A DNA stretch of 64,000 nucleotides, from positions 8,179,001 to 8,243,000 of the forward strand of contig NZ_CP068985.1 in the NCBI RefSeq assembly GCF_019397265.1, in the 5' to 3' direction. Made by a program: the position numbers and the translations under genes. The notes under the pieces were generated by a model. The model was not told the origin of the DNA, did not search any database, and saw only the letters and a program-made list of their open reading frames with translations. This stretch comes from Nonomuraea coxensis DSM 45129 (GTDB taxonomy: Bacteria > Actinomycetota > Actinomycetes > Streptosporangiales > Streptosporangiaceae). Positions 8,976-17,511 of this stretch are shown here, in pieces; within the stretch, counting starts at the first letter, position 1; every line of letters begins with the position of its first letter.

Positions 8976-10027
8976 GCGCGCGCCCCTTCCCTCGTCACGG
9001 GAGAGGGGGCGAGCACCCGGAACGCGGCCGCGGCCACGGACGTCCCCGAGCCGAACCCGACCATGAGCAGGTGGTCGCCGGGCACGAGCCCGCCGGTGGC
9101 CAGCAGGTGCTCGAAGGCGATGAACTGGTCGACCGCGCCGCAGTGGCCGACGCGCCGGCCGTAGTCCCAGGTCGTCTGGTCCAGCTCGATGCCGAGCCAG
9201 GACATCTGCCCGTCCAGGTCCTCGCGGCGGCCGTGCGGGAAGGCGACCCTGGTGATGTCGGACAGCTCGATGCCGGCCTCGTCAAGGGTCTGCTCGACCT
9301 GCTGCATCATCGTCTTCTGGATCGTCAGGTGGATCCCGGTGCCCCGCTCCTTGAGCAGGCGCTGGCGGAACTCCTCGTGCCGGTCGCCGAAGCTCAGCCC
9401 GCGCCCGACGGTGGCGTCCGGCGGGAACAGCGGGTAGGCGCCGTCGTTGACCGCGTCGGCCTCGGGGATGGTGGTCGCGTTCACCGCGAGGAGTTCGGCC
9501 ATGCCGTAGTCCTTGCCGAGGACGAGCGCGCACGCGGCGTCGCCGATGAGCGCGCCGGGCGTCATCCGCCAGCGGTCCACCAGCGGCGTGCCGTGGTTGT
9601 CGGCCGAGACGACCAGCGCGGTCTCCCTGCCGGCGTCGGCCCGCAGGTAGCTCGCCGCCAGCTCCAGCGAGCTGATCATGCCGACGCAGCCGCTGCGGAT
9701 CTCGTACGCGGGGACGGCGCCGCCGAGGAGGTGCATCTGCAGGTAGTGCTGGGGCTGCCAGCCGTTCGGGCCCTGGTGCCAGACCGACGGGTAGAGCAGC
9801 AGGTCGAGCTCCTTCGGGGACGACTCGCCCCAGCGCTCGTAGGCGTCGAGGACCGCGCGCCGCGCCATCTCGGGGGCGGGCAGGTCGCCGGCGACCGCCG
9901 CGCCGAGCTGCTGGAAGCGCTCGGCCTCCTCGGGCGGGTACAGTCCCTCCTCCACCGCCTGCTCGACGCTCACGACGTCCGGCACGAAGACACCGAGGCT
10001 CCGGACGAACATGTCAGATGTACGCAC
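8972..10027 (-). CDS. KAS III-like acyltransferase (CerJ/ChlB3 family), copy 2
   Basis: This protein of 351 residues is a clear paralogue of the product encoded at 7638-8681. It has Cys114 in EIRSGCVGM, His265 (FPHGR) at the FabH HQAN position, and His295/Asp300 in GHCGAVD. Two diverged copies in one operon suggest two successive acyl transfers, as proposed for ChlB3 and ChlB6. The frame opens with GTG 10027; AGGGG lies only about 4 nt before it, and the next ATG is five codons inside, so the exact start is uncertain. It is the first gene of the leftward operon that continues through the ACP, copy 1 and the PKS. Confidence 0.84.
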   Translation of the reverse strand: MRTSDMFVRSLGVFVPDVVSVEQAVEEGLYPPEEAERFQQLGAAVAGDLPAPEMARRAVLDAYERWGESSPKELDLLLYPSVWHQGPNGWQPQHYLQMHLLGGAVPAYEIRSGCVGMISSLELAASYLRADAGRETALVVSADNHGTPLVDRWRMTPGALIGDAACALVLGKDYGMAELLAVNATTIPEADAVNDGAYPLFPPDATVGRGLSFGDRHEEFRQRLLKERGTGIHLTIQKTMMQQVEQTLDEAGIELSDITRVAFPHGRREDLDGQMSWLGIELDQTTWDYGRRVGHCGAVDQFIAFEHLLATGGLVPGDHLLMVGFGSGTSVAAAAFRVLAPSPVTREGARA

Positions 10028-10353
10028 ACGTCCCCTAACTGATCGGCGGGCACCACGAAGAACGGCGTCAAGGGACGCCGGCGAAGCTTTCCGTAAACGG
10101 GTCAGGCGATAACGCGGGACGGGCCGCCGGCCGTCGAAACATTTCGGGGCGCTCTTTGATCGGCCGTCACGAGAGCGAAAGGATAGGGGCAGCCCGCCGG
10201 GAAAATCAATATAACTGTCCGCGATCTGGACGATTTCATTCCGTGATCGGGACCCGCCGGAACGTGGCGGATTTGGGAAATGCCCATTTCCCCGGCGAGC
10301 TGCGGTTTATCCTTTTGGACGGTTCCAGAGCGCGTTTCCGAAATGATCGGCGC
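10028..10353. other. Intergenic region upstream of the KAS III/ACP/PKS operon
   Basis: These 326 bases separate the PKS operon from the esterase gene, both transcribed leftward. I see no convincing coding sequence. The region is notably AT-richer around 10190-10240 than its surroundings and holds the promoter candidate listed separately. No transcription terminator for the esterase gene is obvious. Confidence 0.5.
10180..10209 (-). promoter_or_regulatory. Candidate sigma-70-type promoter for the PKS operon
   Basis: Read on the minus strand, TTGATT (10209-10204) is followed after 18 bases by TATCCT (10185-10180), an acceptable -35/-10 pair. It lies about 150 nt before the first KAS III start codon. 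Identified by eye only. Confidence 0.35.
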
Positions 10354-11673
10354 TCAGGCCGCCGGGGTGCAGACCACGCCGTTCAGCCTGAACTCGGACG
10401 GTCTGGCGTTCGTCCCGCTGTAGGTGGCCGAAAGACCGAAACTCTGGGCGGAGCCCGGCCCGATGTAGGCGTTGTGGCCGGCGTCGCGGGCGGTCACCTG
10501 GGCGCCCGACTGCGTCAGGGTGGCGTTCCAGGAGTCCGTGACCTGCTGGTTGCCCGGCCACGCCCAGGTCACGGCCCAGCGGTCCACGGGCGTCGTGCCG
10601 GTGTTGGTGATGGTGACGGTGGCCGAGAAGGCGCCGTCCCAGGTGGTGGGCACGTACGCGACCGTGCAGGAGGTGCCCATCTTGAGCCCGCCGCGGATGT
10701 GGTCGGCGAAGGTGTCCCAGGTGGGGTTGGGGGAGCCGGCCGTGGTGGTCCCCGAGCAGTTGGCCGTGGTGTAGGTGGTCTGGGTGCCGAAGCGGGTGGG
10801 GTCCATGACGAAGTCGAGGCCGTGGTCCGCGCCCGGGATGGAGATGAACCGGCCCTGGCCGCAGCTCGCCTTGATCTTGTTGTAGAGCAGGACGCTCTGC
10901 CCGTGCGGCACCAGGAAGTCCGCTTGGCCGTGCAGGAACAGCAGCGGCGGGTCGTTGGCGTCGACGTAGTTGATCGGGTTGGCGAGGGCCACCTGGGCGG
11001 GGCAGGTCTGGATGGGGCAGCCGATCAGCATCGACTCCGGCGAGGCCGGGGAGTCGTGGTCCAGCCCGCCGGTGGGCAGGTTCTGGGCGTTCATCTGCAG
11101 GAAGTCGGTCGGGCTGAAGAAGGCGAGCCCCGTCTGCACCGCGCTGGAGACGCCGGTCGTGCCGACGGTGCCCTCCAGCGACGCGACGCCGCCGGTCAGC
11201 GTGGCCATCTCGGTCAGCCAGCCGCCGGAGGAGTCACCCATCATGGCGAAGCGGCCGGGGTCGAGCTGGTAGGTGGCGGCGTTGGCGCGCAGCCACCGGA
11301 TGGCGGCCTTGACGTCGTGCACCTGGGCGGGGAAGACCGCCTGGGCGCTGGACCTGACGCTGACGCCGGCCACCGCGAACCCTCTGGGGTTGAACACGGC
11401 GGCGATGGCCGCCGCGCCGGTCTTGCCGTCGTCGCTGGACCAGGCCGAGCCGCTGTGCCAGATGATCAGCGGCCGGGGCGTGGTGCCGCCGGCCGGCAGG
11501 TAGAGGTCGAGCAGGTGTCCTTTGGAGCCGGCCGGTTGCGCGGGCGCGTACGCGAGGTTGCTGATCACCTGGTCGGCCTGGGCCGGCGGCGGAAGGACGA
11601 GCGGCACCGCGAGAGCGGCCAGCATGGTCATGACCATGCCGGCGATCGCGGCCGTGCGGGAACGAACGTGCAT
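10354..11673 (-). CDS. Secreted alpha/beta-hydrolase esterase with C-terminal CBM2 cellulose-binding module
   Basis: The protein has 439 residues. An N-terminal signal peptide (AAIAGMVMTMLAALAVPLVL, with likely cleavage after AQA) exports it. The catalytic domain spans roughly 40-330 and carries the nucleophile motif GDSSGG and the late motif ADHG, resembling BD-FAE/acetylxylan or feruloyl esterases. Residues from about 340 to the end form a family 2 carbohydrate-binding module, with WDGAFSATVTITNTG, conserved Trp residues and a Cys near each end (CTVAY, VVC). It should remove ester decorations from plant cell-wall polysaccharide outside the cell. The start ATG 11673 has a strong GGAGG; the longer frame to 11727 has none. 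Confidence 0.85.
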   Translation of the reverse strand: MHVRSRTAAIAGMVMTMLAALAVPLVLPPPAQADQVISNLAYAPAQPAGSKGHLLDLYLPAGGTTPRPLIIWHSGSAWSSDDGKTGAAAIAAVFNPRGFAVAGVSVRSSAQAVFPAQVHDVKAAIRWLRANAATYQLDPGRFAMMGDSSGGWLTEMATLTGGVASLEGTVGTTGVSSAVQTGLAFFSPTDFLQMNAQNLPTGGLDHDSPASPESMLIGCPIQTCPAQVALANPINYVDANDPPLLFLHGQADFLVPHGQSVLLYNKIKASCGQGRFISIPGADHGLDFVMDPTRFGTQTTYTTANCSGTTTAGSPNPTWDTFADHIRGGLKMGTSCTVAYVPTTWDGAFSATVTITNTGTTPVDRWAVTWAWPGNQQVTDSWNATLTQSGAQVTARDAGHNAYIGPGSAQSFGLSATYSGTNARPSEFRLNGVVCTPAA

Positions 11674-11957
11674 GGTGCGCCTCCGGTGTTTCGGATGATC
11701 GCCACTGTCGCGCAGGTGAGAACGCACGCCCCCGTACGGATTCGCCCTCGCAGTCGATCAGGGCGAGGCGACGATATGCCAGGGATGTGACGGTGGTCAA
11801 AGCCGTCCAGGAAACGCCCGGGAATCACCGGCGAAACATGCGCCGCCCTCATGAAAAGCGGAGAGGAAAGTTTCGGTCCCGCTGCTGTTGATCTCAGCCG
11901 CGATGACTGCCAATGTAATGATCCGCTCCGTTGATCCGCCCCGTCGCAGGAGGATTC

Positions 11958-12176
11958 ATGCGAAAGGTTCGTGCGGTTCTCTTCCCGGTCGTTCTGGCCG
12001 TGGGATTGTCGTTGTCGCTCGGCGCCGCGCCGGCGAACGCGGAAAGAATCACCGGTGTCTACCGGTCGTACGCGGAATGCCAGCGAGTCGGCGCCTACGG
12101 CGAGAGCCAGGGCTGGTGGGACGACTGGCGCTGCGAGTGGAAGGCCGCCTACTCCTACTACTTCCTCTACTCCTGA
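11958..12176 (+). CDS. Small secreted protein
   Basis: The precursor has 72 residues and a clear signal peptide of about 28 residues ending APANA. The mature part is about 44 residues, has two Cys residues (ECQ, RCEW), and is rich in Tyr and Trp, ending in SYYFLYS. AGGAGG at 11948-11953 sits 4 nt before ATG 11958, a strong ribosome site that sets the start. Actinomycetes encode many such two-cysteine secreted peptides of unknown function. It is divergent from the esterase and nearly abuts the convergent polysaccharide lyase (13 nt). Confidence 0.75.
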   Translation: MRKVRAVLFPVVLAVGLSLSLGAAPANAERITGVYRSYAECQRVGAYGESQGWWDDWRCEWKAAYSYYFLYS

Positions 12177-12189
12177 CCCCCGCTCCCGG

Positions 12190-14751
12190 TCACCGCAGGG
12201 TGGCGGCGAGCGTACGCCCGTAGGCGTGGCGGGTCACGGCCTCGACGAGCGTGCCGCCGGGCACGCGGCGGACCGTCACCCCCTCGTCGGCCCGGTCGAG
12301 CCGGAGCGACGGGCCGCGCAGCACGACAGTGACCCGGTCGCGCCGGGTCGTCGGGTCCGCGACGGCGACGCTCACCCGCGAGCCGGACGAGCGCACGACG
12401 ACCGAGGCCGGGCCGTCCACGAGCAGGCGGCCGGCGTGGCGGGGCCCGTCGGTGAAGACGTTCGCGGCGAGCAGGCCCAGCCCCTTGTGCTCGATCGCCT
12501 GCACGTGCCGGTCGTTGGCCAGCACGGTCAGCGGCCCCCCGGCGTAGCCGCGCAGGCGGGCCTCGGTGGCGTTCGGGACGAGGGCGTAGGCGAGGGCCGG
12601 CAGCTCGCCCGACGCGGGATGCGTGACCGAGGCGGTGAAGACGTTCTTCGTGACCGGGGTGTCGGGATTGGACGTGCGGACGACGCGGCGGCTGCGGGTC
12701 ACCGTCTCCAGGCCGGCGCTGACCGGCTGGCGGGTGAGGAAGACGTAGCCGACGGCGGTGCCCCGGGTGGCGTTGGCGTAACGGAGCCAGCGCGGCACGC
12801 CCGCCGGCCCCGGCTGCCACGGCGAGCCGGTCCAGGTCTCGCCGGTGAGCGCCACCACGTCGGCGGGCGCGGCGATGCGGCTGTCCACCGTGGTCACGGC
12901 GGCCCGCCCCGACTGGCCGGAGACGTCCGCGGCCAGCACCACGATCTCGTCGTCGAGCAGGAACCACGACTTGACGGCGCGGGCGTTGCGGTAGGCGACG
13001 AAGTCGTCCGGCAGGAGGCCCGCCTGTTTGGCGGCCCAGGCGGCGTCGTCCGACTGGACCATGCCGGCCACGCCGTACGCGCCGAGCGTCGCGCCACCCG
13101 AGAAGGCGTTCCGCGCCACCGGGAAGTACACGTAGGCGTTCTGGGACTCCGACGACGCGGTGAAGTTCAGCGGATGGTCCGGGTTGTCGTACCAGAGGCG
13201 GCCGCCGTACAGCTCGGGTACCGTGCGGCGCTCCTCCACCGGCGCGGTCACCCCGGCCAGCCGGTACGGCGAGACCGTCGTGAAGTAGTCGACGCCGAAC
13301 ACCGCCCGCTGGTCCTCCCCCGCCAGGTAGAGGTAGTGGGCGCCGTCGCCCTGGAACCATGGCATGAGGTTCTCGCCGCTCATGTACTCGTACTTGCTGA
13401 TCCGCTCGGAGCTGCGCGCGAGGGCGAAGGCGTAGCCGGGGCGGCGGTGGACGGTGCGGTCCATGGCGTTGAAGGCGACGCTGCGCTCCGGCGGGTTGAG
13501 GTCGGCGGCCGGGATCGAGGCGTCCGCGCGGATGGCGGCGTAGCGGGCGATGCTGACCGGCGAGACGAAGGCGGCGGTGTCGGCGGCCGGCAGGTGCTTG
13601 ACGTACTTCTTCAGCGCGAGGGCCTGCTCGGCGGGCACGTGGTCGGCGAGGTCGGCGACCGCCTCCACGACCACGTTGACGTCGGCGTAGCCGGTGCCGG
13701 TGCGCGACACCGCCCGCCCCTTGACGATCTCCATCATCCAGCCCTCGAAGATGAGCGGGGCGAAGCCGTCGGCGACCCAGCGGTAGACGACGCCCGGCAG
13801 GTCGGCCGAGCCGGCCGCCGCCGTCGCGCCGTCCAGCGTCTTCAGCGTCTGGACGACGCGCGTCAGCAGGGCGCGGCCGTAGGAGCCGGTGTAGGCCACC
13901 GAGCCGTGCTGGATGAAGGAGCCGTCGCGGTAGTAGCCGTCGGTGACGCCGTGCTGGAGCGCGTACGGGTCCACGGTCGCGAAGACCGTGGCCTGGTCGG
14001 CGACCGCCTTGGCGACGCGGGCGTCGTCACCGGTCACCGCGCCCTGGAGGATGCGGTTGGCGGTGATGTCGGCCAGGTTCGCGCCGGTGTGGAAGCGCGA
14101 GTCGAGGTCGACGTCGCCGTTCCTGCCGTTGCGGAGGTAGGCGTCCATGCCGGCCACGTAGGCGGCGGTGAGCTCGGGCCGCTCCGCGCGCAGCCGGTCG
14201 GCCAGCAGCGCGAGCGTCCTGGTGACGTGGGTGGGGATGCCGATCTCCCACGTGTGCCAGTTGCCGTAGTAGCCCTTCGCCTGGTCGCCGTAGTAGCGCT
14301 CGTGCAGCCACATCAGGCCGTCGGCGACCCGGCGCTGGGCGGCGGCGTCGTCCGCGAGCTGCCCGCCGGGGACGCGGGTGGCGAGCGCGATCTCGTACAG
14401 GTACTGGAAGGCGAGCCGCAGGTTGACGTCGTCGGAGCCGAGCGCGAGGCCGGCGAACAGCTCGCCGTCGCCCGCCCGGTCCATCGCGGCGAGCCGCTGC
14501 CTGGCGGTGGCGAGCACGGCGGCCAGCTTCGCGGCGACCTCCGGCCGGGCGTTGACCTCGGGGGTGCCGGCGAGCATGGCGACGGTGTTGGCGATCAGCC
14601 GCGCGTGGTCGAACCCGCCCGCCGCGGCGGCGGCCCGCAGCGGGCCGGCCACGGCCAGCAGACCGGCGGCGGGAAGCAGGGAGAGAACCTGGCGGCGGGA
14701 AGGCTGCGGCACGGCGGGCTCCAGGCCGTTGGGGGGACGGGCCGCGCTCAC
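12190..14751 (-). CDS. Tat-exported polysaccharide lyase family 8 (hyaluronate/chondroitin/xanthan lyase type)
   Basis: This protein of 853 residues has the family's usual length. The N-terminus contains a twin-arginine motif (SRRQVLSLLPAAGLLAVAG) for folded export. The alpha/alpha-toroid domain includes GNWHTWEIGIP and DGSFIQHGSVAYTGSYG, where the Asn, His and Tyr correspond to the PL8 catalytic trio. Beta-sandwich domains follow. It cleaves acidic polysaccharides by beta-elimination; whether the substrate is hyaluronan, chondroitin or xanthan cannot be decided by eye. The frame opens with GTG at 14751 with only a weak ribosome site, and no in-frame ATG lies before the Tat motif. Confidence 0.9.
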   Translation of the reverse strand: MSAARPPNGLEPAVPQPSRRQVLSLLPAAGLLAVAGPLRAAAAAGGFDHARLIANTVAMLAGTPEVNARPEVAAKLAAVLATARQRLAAMDRAGDGELFAGLALGSDDVNLRLAFQYLYEIALATRVPGGQLADDAAAQRRVADGLMWLHERYYGDQAKGYYGNWHTWEIGIPTHVTRTLALLADRLRAERPELTAAYVAGMDAYLRNGRNGDVDLDSRFHTGANLADITANRILQGAVTGDDARVAKAVADQATVFATVDPYALQHGVTDGYYRDGSFIQHGSVAYTGSYGRALLTRVVQTLKTLDGATAAAGSADLPGVVYRWVADGFAPLIFEGWMMEIVKGRAVSRTGTGYADVNVVVEAVADLADHVPAEQALALKKYVKHLPAADTAAFVSPVSIARYAAIRADASIPAADLNPPERSVAFNAMDRTVHRRPGYAFALARSSERISKYEYMSGENLMPWFQGDGAHYLYLAGEDQRAVFGVDYFTTVSPYRLAGVTAPVEERRTVPELYGGRLWYDNPDHPLNFTASSESQNAYVYFPVARNAFSGGATLGAYGVAGMVQSDDAAWAAKQAGLLPDDFVAYRNARAVKSWFLLDDEIVVLAADVSGQSGRAAVTTVDSRIAAPADVVALTGETWTGSPWQPGPAGVPRWLRYANATRGTAVGYVFLTRQPVSAGLETVTRSRRVVRTSNPDTPVTKNVFTASVTHPASGELPALAYALVPNATEARLRGYAGGPLTVLANDRHVQAIEHKGLGLLAANVFTDGPRHAGRLLVDGPASVVVRSSGSRVSVAVADPTTRRDRVTVVLRGPSLRLDRADEGVTVRRVPGGTLVEAVTRHAYGRTLAATLR

Positions 14752-14908
14752 CTTACATGATCTCTTTCAGCCCGCACAGGACCGAGTTGACCAAGGTGCG
14801 ACGGGAGCCCCCTGCCCGTAAGGGGCCGGTCGAGAGCGGGTCAGGGTCCGGCCGGGGGCGCCGGGGCGCGCGGCGGCGACCGGCCGGACCCGGCTACAAC
14901 GGAGCCGT

Positions 14909-16582
14909 ATGGATCTCACTCCTCTGCGGCGGCTGGCCGCGGGTGCGGGGCTGGTGGCGGGGCTGTGCGTGGTGCCGGGGCAGGCGGTGGCCGAACCGCC
15001 GGCCCCGGTCCCGCGGCCGGCGGCGCTGGTGCTCGACGGCGGGTCTTTCTCGGTCCAGGACGCCTTCGCGATCCTGGAAGGACGGCCCGTCACCGTCCGG
15101 ATCGCTCCCTCCGCGGCCGAGCGCATGCGGGCCTCCCGCGCCGGCGCGCTCGCGGCGCTGGCGGACGGCAGCCTGCGGGTGTACGGGTGGAACCAGGCGC
15201 TCGGGCCGCTCAAGGACCGCCCGCTGGACCCGGCGCAGGCCGAGACGTTCCAGCGGAACGTGCTCCGCTCCCACGCCGCCGGGGTCGGGGAGCCGTTCCC
15301 CGACCGGGTGGCGCGCCTGGCGATGGTGATCAAGGCCAACCAGATGGCCCGCGGCCACTACGGGGTCCGCCCCGAGGTGGCGCAGCGGCTGCTCGACCTG
15401 GTCAACGCCGGGGTGGTGCCGCTCATGCCGCAGATCGGCTCGCTCGGCACCGGCGACCTCCAGCCGCAGGCGGCGGCCGGGCTGGCGCTGATCGGCGAGG
15501 ACGCGCCGGTCAGATACGGGGGCGCGGTCGGGCCGGCCTCGACGCTGCTGCCACGGGCCGGGCTGGCGGCGACGTTCACGCTCCAGGCCGGGGAGGCGCT
15601 GCCGATCGTCAGCGGCAGCACCGTGGTCGCCGCCTCGTTCCTGGACGCCGTACGCCGGGCGAGGGTGCTCGCCGGTCAGGCCGAGGGCGCGTTCGCGCTG
15701 TTCATGGAGGCGACCAGGGCCGAGCAGGGAGCGCTGGACGCGCGTACGCACGCGGAGCGGCACATCCCCGAGGAGAACGCGGTCGCGGCGCGGCTGCGGG
15801 CGCTGGTCGCGGGGTCGGGCTGGATGACGGAGGAGGGGCGGCGGCGGCTCGACCCGGCGAACTACGAGCCCCGGGTGCAGGACGCGGTGTCGGTGCGCGC
15901 GGCCCCGCACATCCTGGCCGGTCTGTGGCACGAGCTCGGCGACGCCCGCCGGGCGCTCCGCAGGGAGGCGAACTCCTCGACCTCGAACCCCCTGGTGTTC
16001 CGGCGCGGCGACGGGTACGAGTTCGTGATGGGCGGCAACTGGGACGCCTCGATCATGGGTCATGCGGCCGACAGCCTGAACGCCGAGATCGCCGACGTCG
16101 GCGTGCTGTCGCAGGAGCTGTCGGGACGGCTGCTGTCGCCGCGCTGGAGCTACGGCCTGCCCGCGAACCTGGCCGGCGGGACCCCCGGGCTGAACTCGGG
16201 GCTGGTGCAGGTGCAGACCGTGGCCGCCGCCCTGGTGCCGGAGATGCAGGTCAGGGCCCATCCGGCGGGCACCCTGTCGCGCCCGGTGAAGGACGGCCAG
16301 GAGGACCACAACACGATGGCGATGGCCTCGCTCCGGCACCTGCACGAGAACCTCGACCGGCTGGAGGTCGTGCTGGCGGTCCAGTACCTGATGGCGGCGC
16401 AGGGCGTGGACCTCGTCGCGGCGCGCATGGCCGGGCTGCCGCTCGGCGCGGGGACGCGGGCGCTGCACGCCGAGCTGCGCCGCTCCGTCGCGGCGCTCGG
16501 GGACGACCGCTACCAGACGCCCGACCTGGAGCGGGCCGTCGCGCTGGTGCGGGCGGGCGGGCTGGTCCCTTCGGGGTCGTAG
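14909..16582 (+). CDS. Exported aromatic amino acid lyase (HAL/PAL) homologue lacking the MIO triad
   Basis: The protein has 557 residues and HAL/PAL-family architecture: VYGWNQALG with Tyr92 at the usual catalytic loop, NSSTSNPL near 355, a Gln/Glu-rich active-site segment and a long helical C-terminus. Two things are odd. Residues 1-28 form a signal peptide (LAAGAGLVAGLCVVPGQAVA), whereas HAL/PAL enzymes are cytosolic. The loop that normally reads GS(V/L)GASGDLAP reads GSLGTGDLQP (177-186), one residue shorter and without Ala-Ser-Gly, so the MIO cofactor should not form. It may be a non-lyase or a MIO-independent enzyme. It starts with ATG and is divergent from the PL8 gene. Confidence 0.8.
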   Translation: MDLTPLRRLAAGAGLVAGLCVVPGQAVAEPPAPVPRPAALVLDGGSFSVQDAFAILEGRPVTVRIAPSAAERMRASRAGALAALADGSLRVYGWNQALGPLKDRPLDPAQAETFQRNVLRSHAAGVGEPFPDRVARLAMVIKANQMARGHYGVRPEVAQRLLDLVNAGVVPLMPQIGSLGTGDLQPQAAAGLALIGEDAPVRYGGAVGPASTLLPRAGLAATFTLQAGEALPIVSGSTVVAASFLDAVRRARVLAGQAEGAFALFMEATRAEQGALDARTHAERHIPEENAVAARLRALVAGSGWMTEEGRRRLDPANYEPRVQDAVSVRAAPHILAGLWHELGDARRALRREANSSTSNPLVFRRGDGYEFVMGGNWDASIMGHAADSLNAEIADVGVLSQELSGRLLSPRWSYGLPANLAGGTPGLNSGLVQVQTVAAALVPEMQVRAHPAGTLSRPVKDGQEDHNTMAMASLRHLHENLDRLEVVLAVQYLMAAQGVDLVAARMAGLPLGAGTRALHAELRRSVAALGDDRYQTPDLERAVALVRAGGLVPSGS

Positions 16583-16594
16583 AGCGTCGCTTAT

Positions 16595-16631
16595 GCGGGT
16601 GAGCGTCCTGTGCATGGACCGTCTCACCCGC
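16595..16631 (+). terminator. Hairpin terminator candidate after the HAL-like gene
   Basis: A perfect 9-bp stem GCGGGTGAG (16595-16603)/CTCACCCGC (16623-16631), extended inward by GTCC/GGAC, begins 12 nt after the stop codon. There is no U-tract, as is common for actinomycete terminators. Confidence 0.6.
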
Positions 16632-16650
16632 CCGGCTCCACGATGGGGAC

Positions 16651-17088
16651 ATGCTGATTCTCGCCCTGCTCACGCTCGTCCTGCACGGGCTGCTCGCCGG
16701 CCTCTTCTACGCCTTCTCGATGTCCGTCATGCCCGGCCTCAACGCCGTCGAGCCCGAGCGGGCCGAGGCGGCGATGCGCAGCGTCAACCGCAAGATCCTC
16801 AACCCGTGGCTGTTCCTCGTGTTCCTGGGCTCGCCGGTGGCGGCGCTCGTGGCCGGGCTCCTCGCGGACGGCGCGGCGGCGGTGTGGTTCCTCGCCGCGG
16901 CCGGCGTCGGTTTCGCCGGCTCGTTCCTCGTCACCGTGGCGGTCAACGTGCCGATGAACAACGCGCTCGACGCCGGCACGATGCCGTGGAAGGACTATTC
17001 GCGCAGGTGGACGGCGTGGAACACGCTGCGCGCGGCCGCATCCGTGGTGAGCCTGGCGCTGGTCGGGGTGGCGATTGGCGCGCTGTGA
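16651..17088 (+). CDS. DUF1772 (anthrone oxygenase-like) membrane protein
   Basis: This membrane protein of 145 residues has four likely helices. An N-terminal LTLVLHGLLAGLFYAFSMSVMPGL and a later VAVNVPMNNAL match the DUF1772 family, which includes anthrone oxygenase-like proteins and many uncharacterised bacterial members. The charged loop between helices 1 and 2 and the NxPxN motif in helix 3 are typical. Function in bacteria is mostly unknown. Linkage to the aromatic PKS about 6.6 kb away is too distant to argue for a shared pathway. It starts with ATG and the PRC-barrel gene follows after 18 nt. Confidence 0.8.
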   Translation: MLILALLTLVLHGLLAGLFYAFSMSVMPGLNAVEPERAEAAMRSVNRKILNPWLFLVFLGSPVAALVAGLLADGAAAVWFLAAAGVGFAGSFLVTVAVNVPMNNALDAGTMPWKDYSRRWTAWNTLRAAASVVSLALVGVAIGAL

Positions 17089-17106
17089 GGGGGTAGGGGC
17101 CGAGGC

Positions 17107-17463
17107 ATGGCTATCGAGAATCTGTGGCATTACCGGCCGGAGCTCGGGCTGCGCGAGTCGCTCGACCTCACCGGCTTCGAGGTGGACGCCACCGACGGCA
17201 AGGTCGGCTCGGTGGACGAGGCGAACCACGCCGTCGGCGACAGCTACCTGATCGTGGACACCGGCCCGTGGATCTTCGGCAAGAAGGTGCTCATCCCGGC
17301 CGGGGCGGTGGAGCACATCGACGAGGCCGCCCGCACGATCCACGTCGGGCGGACGAAGGAGGAGATCAAGAAGGCCCCGGAGTTCGACGAGGACACCTAC
17401 CGGGACACCCGCTACCACGACGAGATCGGCGGCTACTACGCCGGATTCCCCGGCTCGAGGTGA
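17107..17463 (+). CDS. PRC-barrel domain protein
   Basis: This protein of 118 residues has a PRC-barrel in its first 80 residues (LTGFEVDATDGKVGSVDEAN, then DTGPWIFGKKVLIPAGAV). An acidic helical tail of unknown role follows (TKEEIKKAPEFDEDTYRD). PRC-barrel proteins of this actinomycete type are small cytosolic stress-associated proteins; the ligand is unknown. It is 18 nt downstream of the DUF1772 gene and probably co-transcribed with it. Confidence 0.85.
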   Translation: MAIENLWHYRPELGLRESLDLTGFEVDATDGKVGSVDEANHAVGDSYLIVDTGPWIFGKKVLIPAGAVEHIDEAARTIHVGRTKEEIKKAPEFDEDTYRDTRYHDEIGGYYAGFPGSR

Positions 17464-17469
17464 CCTGCC

Positions 17470-17505
17470 GGGTCATGGACGCGTACCTCCCCGCGCCCAT
17501 GACCC
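17470..17505 (+). terminator. Bidirectional terminator candidate between convergent genes
   Basis: A 9-bp stem GGGTCATGG (17470-17478)/CCATGACCC (17497-17505) contains an inner CGCG/CGCG pairing. It sits between the ends of the PRC-barrel gene and the leftward oxidoreductase gene and could serve both. Confidence 0.6.
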
Positions 17506-17511
17506 ATGCGC

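Noticed and set aside
11971..14760. Rightward open frame of 929 codons opposite the PL8 lyase gene
   Set aside because: Antisense shadow of a well-supported gene; low-complexity Arg/Gly/Val composition.
14909..14970. Lipoprotein signal in the HAL-like protein (VAGLC)
   Set aside because: The residue before Cys is Leu, which does not fit the lipobox; a signal-peptidase I site after GQAVA is more likely.
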